Below are positions 41,920 through 49,803 of a stretch of DNA of 53,762 nt, piece by piece; the first letter of the stretch is position 1; every line of letters starts with the position of its first letter. A program made the translations under genes and the position numbers. Under the pieces are notes generated by a model that did no database searches, was not told the origin of the DNA, and saw nothing but the letters and a program-made list of their open reading frames with translations. Source of the stretch: Prauserella alba (GTDB lineage: Bacteria > Actinomycetota > Actinomycetes > Mycobacteriales > Pseudonocardiaceae); assembly GCF_024171735.1 (NCBI RefSeq), contig NZ_JAMTCH010000011.1:1-53762 (forward strand), read 5' to 3'.

Positions 41920-42564
41920 TCAGATTCGGAACGACCGGGTGAATGCGGCCAGCAGCTCCTTCGGCCCGGTGATCACCACGCTGCCGTCGGCGACCGCGTC
42001 GTCGGGAGTGAGCTCACCCGCGAGCAGTCCGCGGAACGCCGGGCCGGTTTCGATGACCAGGTCGGCACCGTCGGCCTCCCCGGTCCCGGTGACGAGCCGA
42101 CCGGCCTCGACCCGGGCGTGCACGACGACGTCACCGAGCCGGATCTCGTAGGTCGCGTCGGTCTCCACCGCTGCGACGTCGGGCAGGAACGCCGTCCGCA
42201 GCGCGATGACCAGGGAATCCGGTGTGATGATCTCGTCAGGTCCGGGTTCGCCGAGCGCCCGTGCGCCCCACCGGCCGAACGCCAGCACGGCCTCCTCGAG
42301 GTCGGCACCGTACTCGGTGAGGGCGTACACGACCGAACCGTCGGGACGTGGCCGCAGGCGGCGCTCGACGATGCCCGCGGTCTCGAGTTCTTTCAGGCGC
42401 GCCGAGAGGACGTTCGTCGGGATCCGCGGCAGTCCCCGTTTCAGGTCCGTGTAGCGCTTCGGCGAGACGAGCAGGTCGCGCACGATCAGCAGAGCCCAGC
42501 GTTCCCCGACCAGCTCGACGGCGCGAACGAGTCCACAGAACTGCCCGTACTGCCGCTTTCCCAT
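41920..42564 (-). CDS. HxlR-family regulator with C-terminal SCP2-like domain
   Basis: A 214-residue protein. The winged helix has CGLVRAVELVGERWALLIVRD, RYTDLKRGLPRIPTNVLSAR and a wing RRLRPRPDGSVVYALTEYG. The C-terminal 100 residues resemble a small sterol-carrier-like domain (EIRLGDVVVHARVEAGRLVT to GPKELLAAF), a known pairing in actinomycetes. It probably binds a hydrophobic ligand. It stands alone between the GGDEF gene and dusB, so the target is unclear. Confidence 0.85.
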   Translation of the reverse strand: MGKRQYGQFCGLVRAVELVGERWALLIVRDLLVSPKRYTDLKRGLPRIPTNVLSARLKELETAGIVERRLRPRPDGSVVYALTEYGADLEEAVLAFGRWGARALGEPGPDEIITPDSLVIALRTAFLPDVAAVETDATYEIRLGDVVVHARVEAGRLVTGTGEADGADLVIETGPAFRGLLAGELTPDDAVADGSVVITGPKELLAAFTRSFRI

Positions 42565-42755
42565 CCTGCGGAGTCTACCGCCTCATGCACCGACCGAACC
42601 CCACTTGCTTTTCCGCAGCGATGCAGACCTCGATTCAGCGCCTCGAAGGGCACCGTTGGGGCATCGACGCCAGCCATGCGCCGGCGTACCCGTGAGAGGT
42701 GGTCGCCGGCAGTACGGCGCTACCGCACGTCGTGGCGCGTTCGGATCGCGGTCGC

Positions 42756-43895
42756 TCAGCCGCCGGAGTGCATCATGTCGGCACCCTCCGGCACGCACGG
42801 ATCGTCGGGGTCGTCCAGCCAGCCGTGCGGCAGTGTGACCTTGCCGGGGGAGCCCTGCCGACCGCGCGGACCGAGCGCGTCCGCGGGGAACGGCGCGTCG
42901 TGTTCCAGCTTGCCGATCAGATCGTCGAGCTGTTCCAGCGACGACACCGTCGCGAACGACCGCCGTAGCTCCGATCCGACCGGGAACCCCATGAAGTACC
43001 AGGCCATGTGCTTGCGGATGTCGCGCATGGCTTTGTCGTGGCCGTCGTGCTCGATCAGCAGCTCGGTGTGCCTGCGCAGGACACGCGCAACCTCGCCGAG
43101 GTTCGGCGGCTCCGGCGCGGGCCTGCCCTGGAACGCCGCCTCCAGCTCGCCGAACAACCACGGCCTGCCGAGGCATCCCCGCCCGACGACCACGCCGTCG
43201 CAACCGGTCTCGTCGACCATGCGCATGGCGTCGTCGGCGGTGAAGATGTCGCCGTTGCCGAGCACCGGGATGCCGGTGACCGCTTCCTTCAGCCGGGCGA
43301 TGTGCGACCAGTCGGCCTTGCCCGAGTAGCGCTGGGCAGCGGTACGCGCGTGCAGCGACACCGCCGCAGCTCCCTCGGCCTCGGCGATGCGGCCCGTGTC
43401 GAGGTAGGTGTGGTGGTCGTCGTCGATGCCGACCCGGAACTTCACCGTCACCGGCACACCCGCGGGCTCGGCGGCTTCGACCGAGGCGCGCACGATGTTG
43501 CCGAACAGCTTCCGCTTGTAGGGCAGCGCAGAACCGCCACCCTTCCGGGTGACTTTGGCTACGGGACAGCCGTAATTCTGGTCGATGTGATCGGCGAGAC
43601 CTTCTCCGACGATGATCTTCACGGCTTCGCGCATCGTCTCCGGGTCGACGCCGTAAAGCTGCATCGACCGCGGGTACTCGCGCTCGCCGAAGGTCATCAT
43701 GTGCATCGTGCCGGGATGCCGTTCGACGACGGCGCGAGCGGTGATCATCTCGCACACGTACAGCCCGGCGCCGTACTCCTGGCACAGCTTCCGGAACGCG
43801 ACGTTGGTGATGCCCGCCATCGGAGCGAGCACGACGGGAGGGTCGACCCGGTACGGGCCGACCTGCAGCGCAGGCGTCGTCAAGGTGGCGGTCAT
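42756..43895 (-). CDS. dusB: tRNA-dihydrouridine synthase
   Basis: A 379-residue FMN enzyme that reduces uridine to dihydrouridine in the tRNA D-loop. The TIM barrel shows VVLAPMAGITNVAFRKLCQE, DQNYGCPVAKVTRKGGGSAL with the catalytic cysteine, VSLHARTAAQRYSG and GNGDIFTADDAMRMV. The C-terminal helical domain contacts tRNA (DIRKHMAWYFMGFP). Length and motifs match bacterial DusB. Its downstream gene is the HxlR regulator in the same direction. Confidence 0.93.
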   Translation of the reverse strand: MTATLTTPALQVGPYRVDPPVVLAPMAGITNVAFRKLCQEYGAGLYVCEMITARAVVERHPGTMHMMTFGEREYPRSMQLYGVDPETMREAVKIIVGEGLADHIDQNYGCPVAKVTRKGGGSALPYKRKLFGNIVRASVEAAEPAGVPVTVKFRVGIDDDHHTYLDTGRIAEAEGAAAVSLHARTAAQRYSGKADWSHIARLKEAVTGIPVLGNGDIFTADDAMRMVDETGCDGVVVGRGCLGRPWLFGELEAAFQGRPAPEPPNLGEVARVLRRHTELLIEHDGHDKAMRDIRKHMAWYFMGFPVGSELRRSFATVSSLEQLDDLIGKLEHDAPFPADALGPRGRQGSPGKVTLPHGWLDDPDDPCVPEGADMMHSGG

Positions 43896-43966
43896 GACTC
43901 CAGGTTAGTCGTCGCCCCCTGCGATCATCGCCGCCGGCCGGTCCGCCCACCGGCGACACCCGACAC

Positions 43967-44010
43967 CGCATGTCCTGCATTCAGCACCGCGTGTCCTGCA
44001 TTCGGGGTCC
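43967..44010 (+). repeat. Intergenic repeat, type B, two units
   Basis: CGCATGTCCTGCATTCAGC and CGCGTGTCCTGCATTCGGG in tandem. It lies about 105 bp downstream of the minus-strand MFS stop codon at 44116, in the usual orientation for that gene. Confidence 0.85.
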
Positions 44011-44115
44011 CGCCGCTGTCCGGACGACGGCCGGCGTGCACGTTCGCGGTTCGTGGTCGTGCCGCCCGCGAGGCGCAGCGGGAGCCGCCCTGTGCAGGTG
44101 GGCGGCCTCAGCACC

Positions 44116-45606
44116 TCACCGCGAATCCGCAACACGGCCTCCGGAATCCGCAACACGCTCGCCCGAATCCGCAACACGGCCACCCAGGACGGCGACCGCC
44201 GCGAACGCCGCCGCGACGACCGCTGCCGCGACCGCATACGCGAGCGCGTATCCCCCGAGTGCCGCCTCCCGTTCGCCGGAACCGCCGGTCAGCAACGTCT
44301 CCGTACGCGTGGCGGCGAGAACCGTGAGCACCGACAGCCCGATCGCACCGCCGAACTGCGTCACGGTGTTGAACAGCCCCGAGGCGAGACCCGAATCCTC
44401 CGGAGCGGCGTCGGTCATCCCCGTGGCCATCACGGCGGGCAGCGCCGAACCGAAACCGGCGCCGATCAGCAGCATCGCGGGCAGGATGTCGAGTGCGTAG
44501 GCCGCGTCGGCCGGGACCCGCGTCAACAGCAGCAGTCCGGCCGCGATGAGCGCCAGCCCGGCGAGGATCACCGACCGGTGGCCGAACCGGCCGATGAGCC
44601 GTGCCGACAGCCCGAGCGAGATCGCACCGATCACCGCCGGGGTGGGCAACATCGCCAGACCGGCGTCACGGGCGCCGTATCCGAGCGGCCCGCGCAGCAG
44701 CAGCACCGACACGATCATGAAGCCGAACATGCTGCCTGCCATGAGGAACGCGGCGACGTTGGCCACGACCAACCCGCGGGAACGCAGCAGCCGCAGCGGC
44801 AGCAACGGCTGTGCCGCGCGGCGCTCCCGCCATCCGAACGCGGCCAGCAGTACGAGCGACAGCGCACCGAAACCGAGTGTGTGGGCCGATGCCCAGCCGA
44901 CGTCCTCGACGGTGATCACGGTGTAGATCCCGACCATGAGGGCAGCCGTCACGAGCGCGGCTCCGATGAAGTCCGCTCCGGCCGCCAGACCGGTTCCGCG
45001 TTCGGAAGCCAGTAGTCGCACGGCGAAGGCGAGCGCGATCAGTCCGATGGGGACGTTGAGGAAGAACACCGCGTGCCAGCCCGCGACCTCCGTGATCATG
45101 CCGCCGGCGAAGGTGCCGATGCTGCCGCCCGCGGCCTGCACGAAGCCGAACGCGCCGATCGCGGTCGCTCGCTCGCGGGTGTCGGTGAAGAGCGTGACGA
45201 TCATGCCGAGCAGCACCGCCGTCATCATGGCGGCACCGAGGCCCTGCACGAATCGGCCTGCGATGAGCACCGGAGCCGTCCACGCCGCGCCGCACAACGC
45301 CGACGACGCCGTGAAGACGACGAGTCCGCTGACGAAGATCCGCTTGCGCCCGAGCAGATCGCCGAGCCTGCCGGACAGCAACAGCAGACCCGCGTACGCG
45401 ACGAGATACGTCCCGGTGACCCATGCCAGCCCGGACTGGGTGAAACCGAGGTCGCGTCGGATCACGGGCAGCGCGACGTTGACGATCGTTTCGTCGACGA
45501 TCGCCATCAGCGCACCCGCGCACAGCACGACGAGTGCCGCCCAGCGCTTGCGGTCTCCGGTCTGGGCTCGGGCCGGGGTCGGCCCGGCCGTTTCCGCCTC
45601 GGTCAT
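44116..45606 (-). CDS. MFS drug/metabolite exporter (DHA2-like, 14 TM)
   Basis: A 496-residue transporter of the EmrB/QacA type. Motifs are MAIVDETIVNVALPVIRRDL, the loop SGRLGDLLGRKRIFV, and antiporter motif C-like AAGGSIGTFAGGMI. The ATG at 45606 has GAGGAG upstream. It is divergent from an HxlR regulator at 45685. The last 20 or so residues (GGRVADSGERVADSGGRVAD) and the stop codon are encoded by type A repeat units in reverse orientation, so the original C-terminus has been replaced or extended by repeat invasion. Confidence 0.9.
   Translation of the reverse strand: MTEAETAGPTPARAQTGDRKRWAALVVLCAGALMAIVDETIVNVALPVIRRDLGFTQSGLAWVTGTYLVAYAGLLLLSGRLGDLLGRKRIFVSGLVVFTASSALCGAAWTAPVLIAGRFVQGLGAAMMTAVLLGMIVTLFTDTRERATAIGAFGFVQAAGGSIGTFAGGMITEVAGWHAVFFLNVPIGLIALAFAVRLLASERGTGLAAGADFIGAALVTAALMVGIYTVITVEDVGWASAHTLGFGALSLVLLAAFGWRERRAAQPLLPLRLLRSRGLVVANVAAFLMAGSMFGFMIVSVLLLRGPLGYGARDAGLAMLPTPAVIGAISLGLSARLIGRFGHRSVILAGLALIAAGLLLLTRVPADAAYALDILPAMLLIGAGFGSALPAVMATGMTDAAPEDSGLASGLFNTVTQFGGAIGLSVLTVLAATRTETLLTGGSGEREAALGGYALAYAVAAAVVAAAFAAVAVLGGRVADSGERVADSGGRVADSR
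44120..44180 (-). repeat. Type A repeat units inside the 3' end of the MFS gene
   Basis: Three units (CGCGAATCCGCAACACGGC, CCGGAATCCGCAACACGCT, CCCGAATCCGCAACACGGC on the plus strand) encode the transporter's C-terminal RVADSG repeats in frame. The orientation is opposite to the usual one relative to the gene. Confidence 0.92.
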
Positions 45607-45648
45607 CGATGAGCTCCTCAGTGCACGATTTGTAACTGGGCTCATCGT
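45607..45648. promoter_or_regulatory. Inverted repeat between the MFS exporter and HxlR genes
   Basis: CGATGAGC at 45607-45614 and GCTCATCG at 45640-45647 are perfect inverted arms. CACGA/TCGTG is nested within them. They fill the 78-bp divergent intergenic region and probably include the regulator's operator. Confidence 0.5.
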
Positions 45649-45684
45649 GTGTGACCGTTGTGGCGCGCGGAAGGAGGCACTTTC

Positions 45685-46149
45685 ATGTCCCGGAGGAACA
45701 GCGCTGTAACCGACGAGGGCAGCGACGGCCGGGCTCGCGCCGATGTAGCCGACGCCACCGCGCCCGGCCGGGCGCGGGCCGACGCGGTCCGCAACAGTGT
45801 CGAGCACGCGTGCCCGATCAACGAGGTGCTCGACCACGTCGCGGGCAAGTGGAGCGTCGGCGTGCTGGTCGCGGCGGCGTCGGGACCGGTGCGGTTCACC
45901 GAGCTGGAACGCGCCATCGACGGCATCAGCAGGCGCATGCTCACGCTGACGCTGCGCAAGCTCGAACGCGACGGCCTGCTCGTGCGGACCGTCTATCCGA
46001 CGGTGCCGCCGAAGGTCGAGTACACGCTCACCGACATGGCACGCGAACTGCACCGGACACTCGTCGACCTCACGTCATGGGCGGAGCGCCACGCCGGGGC
46101 GATCGCCACCGCCCGCGCCGCCTACGACGAGCGCGAGGCGGCGACCTGA
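45685..46149 (+). CDS. HxlR-family transcriptional regulator
   Basis: A 154-residue regulator. A non-conserved N-terminal 45 residues precede the winged helix CPINEVLDHVAGKWSVGVLV, RFTELERAIDGISRRMLTLT and wing VYPTVPPKVEYTLTDMA. The ATG at 45685 follows GGAAGGAGG. It is divergent from the MFS exporter and probably responds to the exported compound or a redox signal; HxlR proteins often sense electrophiles or oxidants through cysteine. There is a single candidate, Cys in HACPIN. Confidence 0.9.
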   Translation: MSRRNSAVTDEGSDGRARADVADATAPGRARADAVRNSVEHACPINEVLDHVAGKWSVGVLVAAASGPVRFTELERAIDGISRRMLTLTLRKLERDGLLVRTVYPTVPPKVEYTLTDMARELHRTLVDLTSWAERHAGAIATARAAYDEREAAT

Positions 46150-46185
46150 ACGAGGGCCGTGCCGCCGCCGTGCCCCGAGCGCGGA

Positions 46186-46276
46186 ACACGGGGTGCCGAG
46201 TGCAGGACACGCGGCCTGGAAAGTCCGACACGGCCTCCGGAATCCGCAACACGGTCCCCCGAATCCGCAACACGCG
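46186..46276 (-). repeat. Mixed intergenic repeat array between hxlR and the sodC-like gene
   Basis: About five units, types A and B mixed: GGAACACGGGGTGCCG, GAGTGCAGGACACGCGG, a degenerate GTCCGACACGG, then two CCGAATCCGCAACACG-type units. It starts 37 bp after the HxlR stop and ends 8 bp before the convergent superoxide dismutase-like stop codon. Confidence 0.92.
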
Positions 46277-46284
46277 TCGAGGGG

Positions 46285-46926
46285 TCAGAAGTCGACGTTG
46301 ATGCAGGCCAGGCGCGAGCCCGCGGAGCCGGCCTCACCCGGTTCGGCCGACGTGTGGTGTTCGTGGATCACCACGGATGCGGGCCTGCGGTCGTCGTACG
46401 ACCAGTCCACATGCGACGACGCGAATCCGTTGCCGTGGGAGGTGGTCGTGAAGTCGAGCCACACCTCGTTGTCCGGGTTGGCGTACTCGGGGTCGGTCGA
46501 CGGCTGGTTCGGGTCCTGCACGTGCTGGAAGTGCGGGCCCGCGTCGTCGCCGCTCGGGCCGCACGGGTTCTCGTGGACGTGCGCGCCGTAGTGCCGGTCC
46601 GGCTGCAGGCCGGAGACGGAGAGTTTCGTGGCGGTGCCGACGCCGCCACTCGACAGCGAGAACACCGACGCGCGCGCTCCCGCGGGCACGCGGTCGAGGT
46701 CGTACGTCGTGGCCGCGGCGCCGTCGACGTACGGTGCGAACGTGCCGTGCGCGAACGCCACCGCAGCTCGGGACTGTGCGCCGGGTGACGTGCTGAATGA
46801 CGTGCCGGATGGCTGAGCGCCGGGTGACTGCGCCGACTCGGCGGCAGCCGGGGCAGCGGCCGCGGTGCCGGCACCCATCAGGGCGACGGCCGACGTCAGG
46901 GCAAGGACAACGGGGAGTCGTTTCAT
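46285..46926 (-). CDS. Secreted Cu/Zn superoxide dismutase-like protein
   Basis: A 213-residue exported protein with a signal peptide (cleavage near AAAAPAAA) and a Ser/Pro linker. Copper ligands are His116 and His118 (YGAHVHENPCGP), His132 (GPHFQH) and one of the IHEHHTS histidines. Cys122 and Cys208 can form the usual disulfide, and Arg205 matches the catalytic arginine. There is no lipobox, unlike mycobacterial SodC. The zinc loop is unusual, carrying DPNQPSTDPEYANPDNEVW. It should protect the envelope from superoxide. Confidence 0.82.
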   Translation of the reverse strand: MKRLPVVLALTSAVALMGAGTAAAAPAAAESAQSPGAQPSGTSFSTSPGAQSRAAVAFAHGTFAPYVDGAAATTYDLDRVPAGARASVFSLSSGGVGTATKLSVSGLQPDRHYGAHVHENPCGPSGDDAGPHFQHVQDPNQPSTDPEYANPDNEVWLDFTTTSHGNGFASSHVDWSYDDRRPASVVIHEHHTSAEPGEAGSAGSRLACINVDF

Positions 46927-47028
46927 GGCTCGTCCTTAACCCCGTCGCGCGACCGACCACAAGCCGATTGACACGGTCGGGCGATCTCACTGCGTGACAC
47001 GACCGGGTTCGTCGTCGGTGTCCGGTCG

Positions 47029-47034
47029 TAATCT
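47029..47034 (+). promoter_or_regulatory. -10 box TAATCT for a leaderless transcript
   Basis: TAATCT ends 7 bp before the GTG at 47042, so transcription should begin at or next to the start codon of the EamA-type gene. Confidence 0.5.
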
Positions 47035-47041
47035 GGCACGC

Positions 47042-48043
47042 GTGACTACGGCGGACGTATCGACCTCAGGCTCAGGAACTTCGGGGGCGGGAACCCCAGG
47101 TGCGGCCGACCCGGCGGGCGCCGGGGACCGGACGTGGCTCGTCGCGGTGGCGGCGGCGCTGTGGGGCACCGACGGGCTCCTCCGGCTGCCGCTCGCGGAG
47201 GGGCTGCCGTCGGGCACGGTCGTGTTCTGGGAGCACCTGATCATCGTCGCCGTGCTGACGCCGTTCGTGCCGCGTGCGGTGCGGGCGCTGGCGCGCTGCG
47301 GTCCGCGGGTGTGGCTGGCGGTACTGATCATCGGCGGTGGCTCGTCCGCACTCGCCACGGCGCTGTTCACCGCGGCGTTCCAGACTGGTGACGCGATCAC
47401 GCCGCTGGTGTTGCAGAAGCTGCAACCGGTCTTCGCGGTACTGGCCGCGTGGGCCGTACTGGGCGAACGGCTGCGCAGCGGCTATGCGTTGTTCGCCGTT
47501 CCCGCGCTCGCGGGTGCGTGGCTGTTGGCGTTCGCCGATCCGCTGGACATCGAGTTCAGCGCGTTGCGCGCGGCGCTGCTCGCGCTCGGGGCCGCGGCGC
47601 TGTGGGCCGCCGGCACGGTACTGGGACGGCTGGTGTCGACCAGCCTGCCGTCACGGGACGTCACCACCCTGCGGTTCACCGTGGGACTTCCCGTCGCCGC
47701 GATTATCGTCGCCGCTCAGGGGAACCCGTACACGGTGAGCTGGGACAACGCCGTGGGACTCGGACTGCTCGCGCTGATTCCAGGACTGTTCGCGCTGAGC
47801 CTCTACTACACGGGACTGCGCGCGACACCGGCCGCGCGCGCGACGCTGGCCGAACTCGCCTATCCGGCGACGGCCGTCGTCATCGGAGTGTCCTTTTTGG
47901 ATGAAACGATGACTGCGACGCAGTGGGTGGGGCTCGTCGTGGTGGTGGCCGCTGTCACGGCGCTGGGCTGGCACGAACGGACCGCGAGGCGGCGTCCCGT
48001 GGTCGTGCCGCCCGAAGCAGCATCGACAGGCGGCCGGAGGTAG
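47042..48043 (+). CDS. EamA/DMT-family transporter
   Basis: A 333-residue membrane protein with ten hydrophobic segments in two EamA repeats (AVAAALWGTDGLLRLPL, then ALLALGAAALWAAGTVLG). The second repeat ends ELAYPATAVVIGVSFLDETM. DMT proteins export metabolites such as amino acids. The GTG at 47042 is preferred because of the -10 box just upstream; a GTG at 46994 would add 16 residues. The stop codon lies 9 bp before the DUF6328 gene. Confidence 0.88.
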   Translation: MTTADVSTSGSGTSGAGTPGAADPAGAGDRTWLVAVAAALWGTDGLLRLPLAEGLPSGTVVFWEHLIIVAVLTPFVPRAVRALARCGPRVWLAVLIIGGGSSALATALFTAAFQTGDAITPLVLQKLQPVFAVLAAWAVLGERLRSGYALFAVPALAGAWLLAFADPLDIEFSALRAALLALGAAALWAAGTVLGRLVSTSLPSRDVTTLRFTVGLPVAAIIVAAQGNPYTVSWDNAVGLGLLALIPGLFALSLYYTGLRATPAARATLAELAYPATAVVIGVSFLDETMTATQWVGLVVVVAAVTALGWHERTARRRPVVVPPEAASTGGRR

Positions 48044-48052
48044 AGCCCCACG

Positions 48053-48673
48053 ATGGGCAGCACGGGAGCGCAAGCGCGCGGCGAAGGATCCGGCACCGGG
48101 TCCGATCGCGGCGCGCCGCACCAGCCCGACCGGCAACACGACGCCGGAACGCAACACGACGCCGGAGCGGAACACGGTGCCGGCCTGCAACACGACGCCG
48201 GTGCGGAGCACAGTGCCGGAACGCAGCACGATGTCGGTGCGGAGCCGCACCACCAGCGGCTGACGCGGAACGTCAACGAGCTGCTCGGCGAACTCCGAGT
48301 CGCCCAGGCCGGGGTTCAGATCCTGTTCGGCTTCCTGCTCGCCGTGGCGTTCACGGCGCAGTTCCGTGAAGCCAGCGGGTTCGAGAAGACGCTGCACCTG
48401 GTGACGGTGCTGTTCACGGCCGCGGCCACCGCCATGCTCACCGCACCGGCCGCGTGGCACCGCATGCTGTTCCGTGCCGGGCGCAGGCAGACGATCCTGC
48501 GCGTCGGCAACAGGCTGGTCATCGCGGGGCTGGTGTGCCTGGCCATCGCAGTGACGCTCACCGTCGGGCTGATCGCCAAGGTCGTCTACGGCCCCGTGCT
48601 GATGGTCGTGGCGATCGCCCTGATCGGCGGCCTGTTCTCGACGCTGTGGTTCTTCATCCCGACGAAGCTGTGA
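48053..48673 (+). CDS. DUF6328 membrane protein with repeat-encoded N-terminus
   Basis: A 206-residue protein. Residues about 72-206 form the DUF6328 core with four hydrophobic segments (NVNELLGELRVAQAGVQILF and onward). Residues about 27-65 are six-residue repeats of QHDAGT/EHGAGL type, encoded by 18-bp DNA repeats that resemble the intergenic GCAACACG family. Function is unknown. It follows the EamA gene by 9 bp, with GGAGG overlapping that gene's end, so the two are probably co-transcribed. Confidence 0.8.
   Translation: MGSTGAQARGEGSGTGSDRGAPHQPDRQHDAGTQHDAGAEHGAGLQHDAGAEHSAGTQHDVGAEPHHQRLTRNVNELLGELRVAQAGVQILFGFLLAVAFTAQFREASGFEKTLHLVTVLFTAAATAMLTAPAAWHRMLFRAGRRQTILRVGNRLVIAGLVCLAIAVTLTVGLIAKVVYGPVLMVVAIALIGGLFSTLWFFIPTKL
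48131..48242 (+). repeat. 18-bp coding tandem repeat in the DUF6328 gene
   Basis: About six units of ACGCAACACGACGCCGGA with drift (GCGGAACACGGTGCCGG, GCGGAGCACAGTGCCGGA). The core CGCAACACG...CCGGA is shared with the 21-bp type A intergenic units. All units keep the reading frame and encode x-x-H-x-x-G hexapeptides. Confidence 0.85.
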
Positions 48674-48688
48674 CCGCGGCGAGCTGAT

Positions 48689-48741
48689 GCCCCCAGGGGC
48701 ACTTTGGTGGCGTTGAGTGCAACCACAGTGCCCCTGGGGGC
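48689..48741. terminator. 15-bp-arm stem-loop between convergent genes
   Basis: GCCCCCAGGGGCACT at 48689-48703 pairs perfectly with AGTGCCCCTGGGGGC at 48727-48741. The 23-nt loop contains TGGTGG and CAACCAC, which can extend the pairing. It lies between the DUF6328 stop and the minus-strand gene stop at 48754 and is a probable bidirectional terminator. Confidence 0.7.
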
Positions 48742-48753
48742 GCGAACCGGCCG

Positions 48754-49773
48754 TCAGTCCTCGTCGGTGAGGTACGGGTGGAGGCCGGCGGTGTCGTTGT
48801 ACCGCGGGTCGGGGCGGAACCAGGTGATGACGTCGGAGTCGAAGGCCTCGAGGTCGGAGACGTCGTAGAGCTCCTCGTGGGCACCGTCGGCGAACGCGTA
48901 ATCGTCGAAGTGGGCGAAGATCTCGGCGGCGCGTTCCTCGGGCATGGCGTCGGCGAGGTCGAGCTCCAGCTCGGCCCGCGACTTCACGACGTGCAGCGCG
49001 AGCGCCTCGGCCAGGCACAGCGGGGCCGTCCACTCCTCCTGCGTGAGCCGGTAGCCGAGGATCGCGGTGGTCACGAGCAGCTGCTTGGCGAACAGTGCGG
49101 TGTACTGGTCGGCGTACTGCTGGGGCAGTTCGTCCATCACCCAGAGGGCCTCGACGTCGACGGCGGTGCCGTCCTCGTCCTCGAGCAGCTGGATGTCGCC
49201 GAACAGTTCATCGGTGACCATCTCGACGCCGTGCATCACGGCCCCCGCGACGTAGCGGGCCTCCTGTTCGGTGACGTCGCCGCCGTCGGTGAAGCCGAAC
49301 GCGTCGAGTTCGAACGCGCGCAGGTACTCGGACGCATCGAGGAGCCGCTGCCTGCGCTCGGTCAGTTCGAGCTGGTCGGCCGGGTCGATCTCGATGACGC
49401 CGTCGTCGGCCGGTTCGGTCGACGCGGCGAGCGCGCTTTCGAGCTGGTCGTCGGTGGCCGTGACGGCGCAGTGCTTGACCTGCCAGCCACGGAGCAGTTC
49501 GGTCTCCTCCAGCAGCTGCTCCAGCACGGCGCGCGTGGCGTCCTCGGCGAACACGAGCGCGGGCGCGTCGAGCAGCCAGCTGACGTTCGCCCCGCCGAGG
49601 TGTGCGTGCACGGCGTGTTCGACGGGCGTGATCTCGACACCGTCCGGCCCTTCGATCCCGGCCAGGCGGGACAGCCGCGAGTCGAGCAGCGCCACCACGC
49701 CGACCTGCTGGAGCGGGTCCAGGTCAGGACCGTTTTCCGGGGCGGTGAGCTCTGCCGACAGTTGGTACTCCAC
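48754..49773 (-). CDS. Hypothetical acidic cytoplasmic protein
   Basis: A 339-residue acidic protein without signal or membrane segments. Sequence blocks include LSAELTAPENGPDLDPLQQV, WLLDAPALVFAEDATRAVLE and HLGGANVSWLLDAP, with a C-terminus DVITWFRPDPRYNDTAGLHP. I do not recognise the family. The start is ATG at 49773. It lies 30 bp after the LuxR gene on the same strand and may share its transcript. Confidence 0.75.
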   Translation of the reverse strand: MEYQLSAELTAPENGPDLDPLQQVGVVALLDSRLSRLAGIEGPDGVEITPVEHAVHAHLGGANVSWLLDAPALVFAEDATRAVLEQLLEETELLRGWQVKHCAVTATDDQLESALAASTEPADDGVIEIDPADQLELTERRQRLLDASEYLRAFELDAFGFTDGGDVTEQEARYVAGAVMHGVEMVTDELFGDIQLLEDEDGTAVDVEALWVMDELPQQYADQYTALFAKQLLVTTAILGYRLTQEEWTAPLCLAEALALHVVKSRAELELDLADAMPEERAAEIFAHFDDYAFADGAHEELYDVSDLEAFDSDVITWFRPDPRYNDTAGLHPYLTDED

Positions 49774-49803
49774 GGTCTGCAGTGTGGCACGGCGAACGGC
49801 GGC

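Noticed and set aside
23600-43895. tRNA or rRNA genes, considered because of dusB and the many hairpins
   Set aside because: I found no cloverleaf with the conserved TTCGA-type arm and no rRNA signature on either strand.
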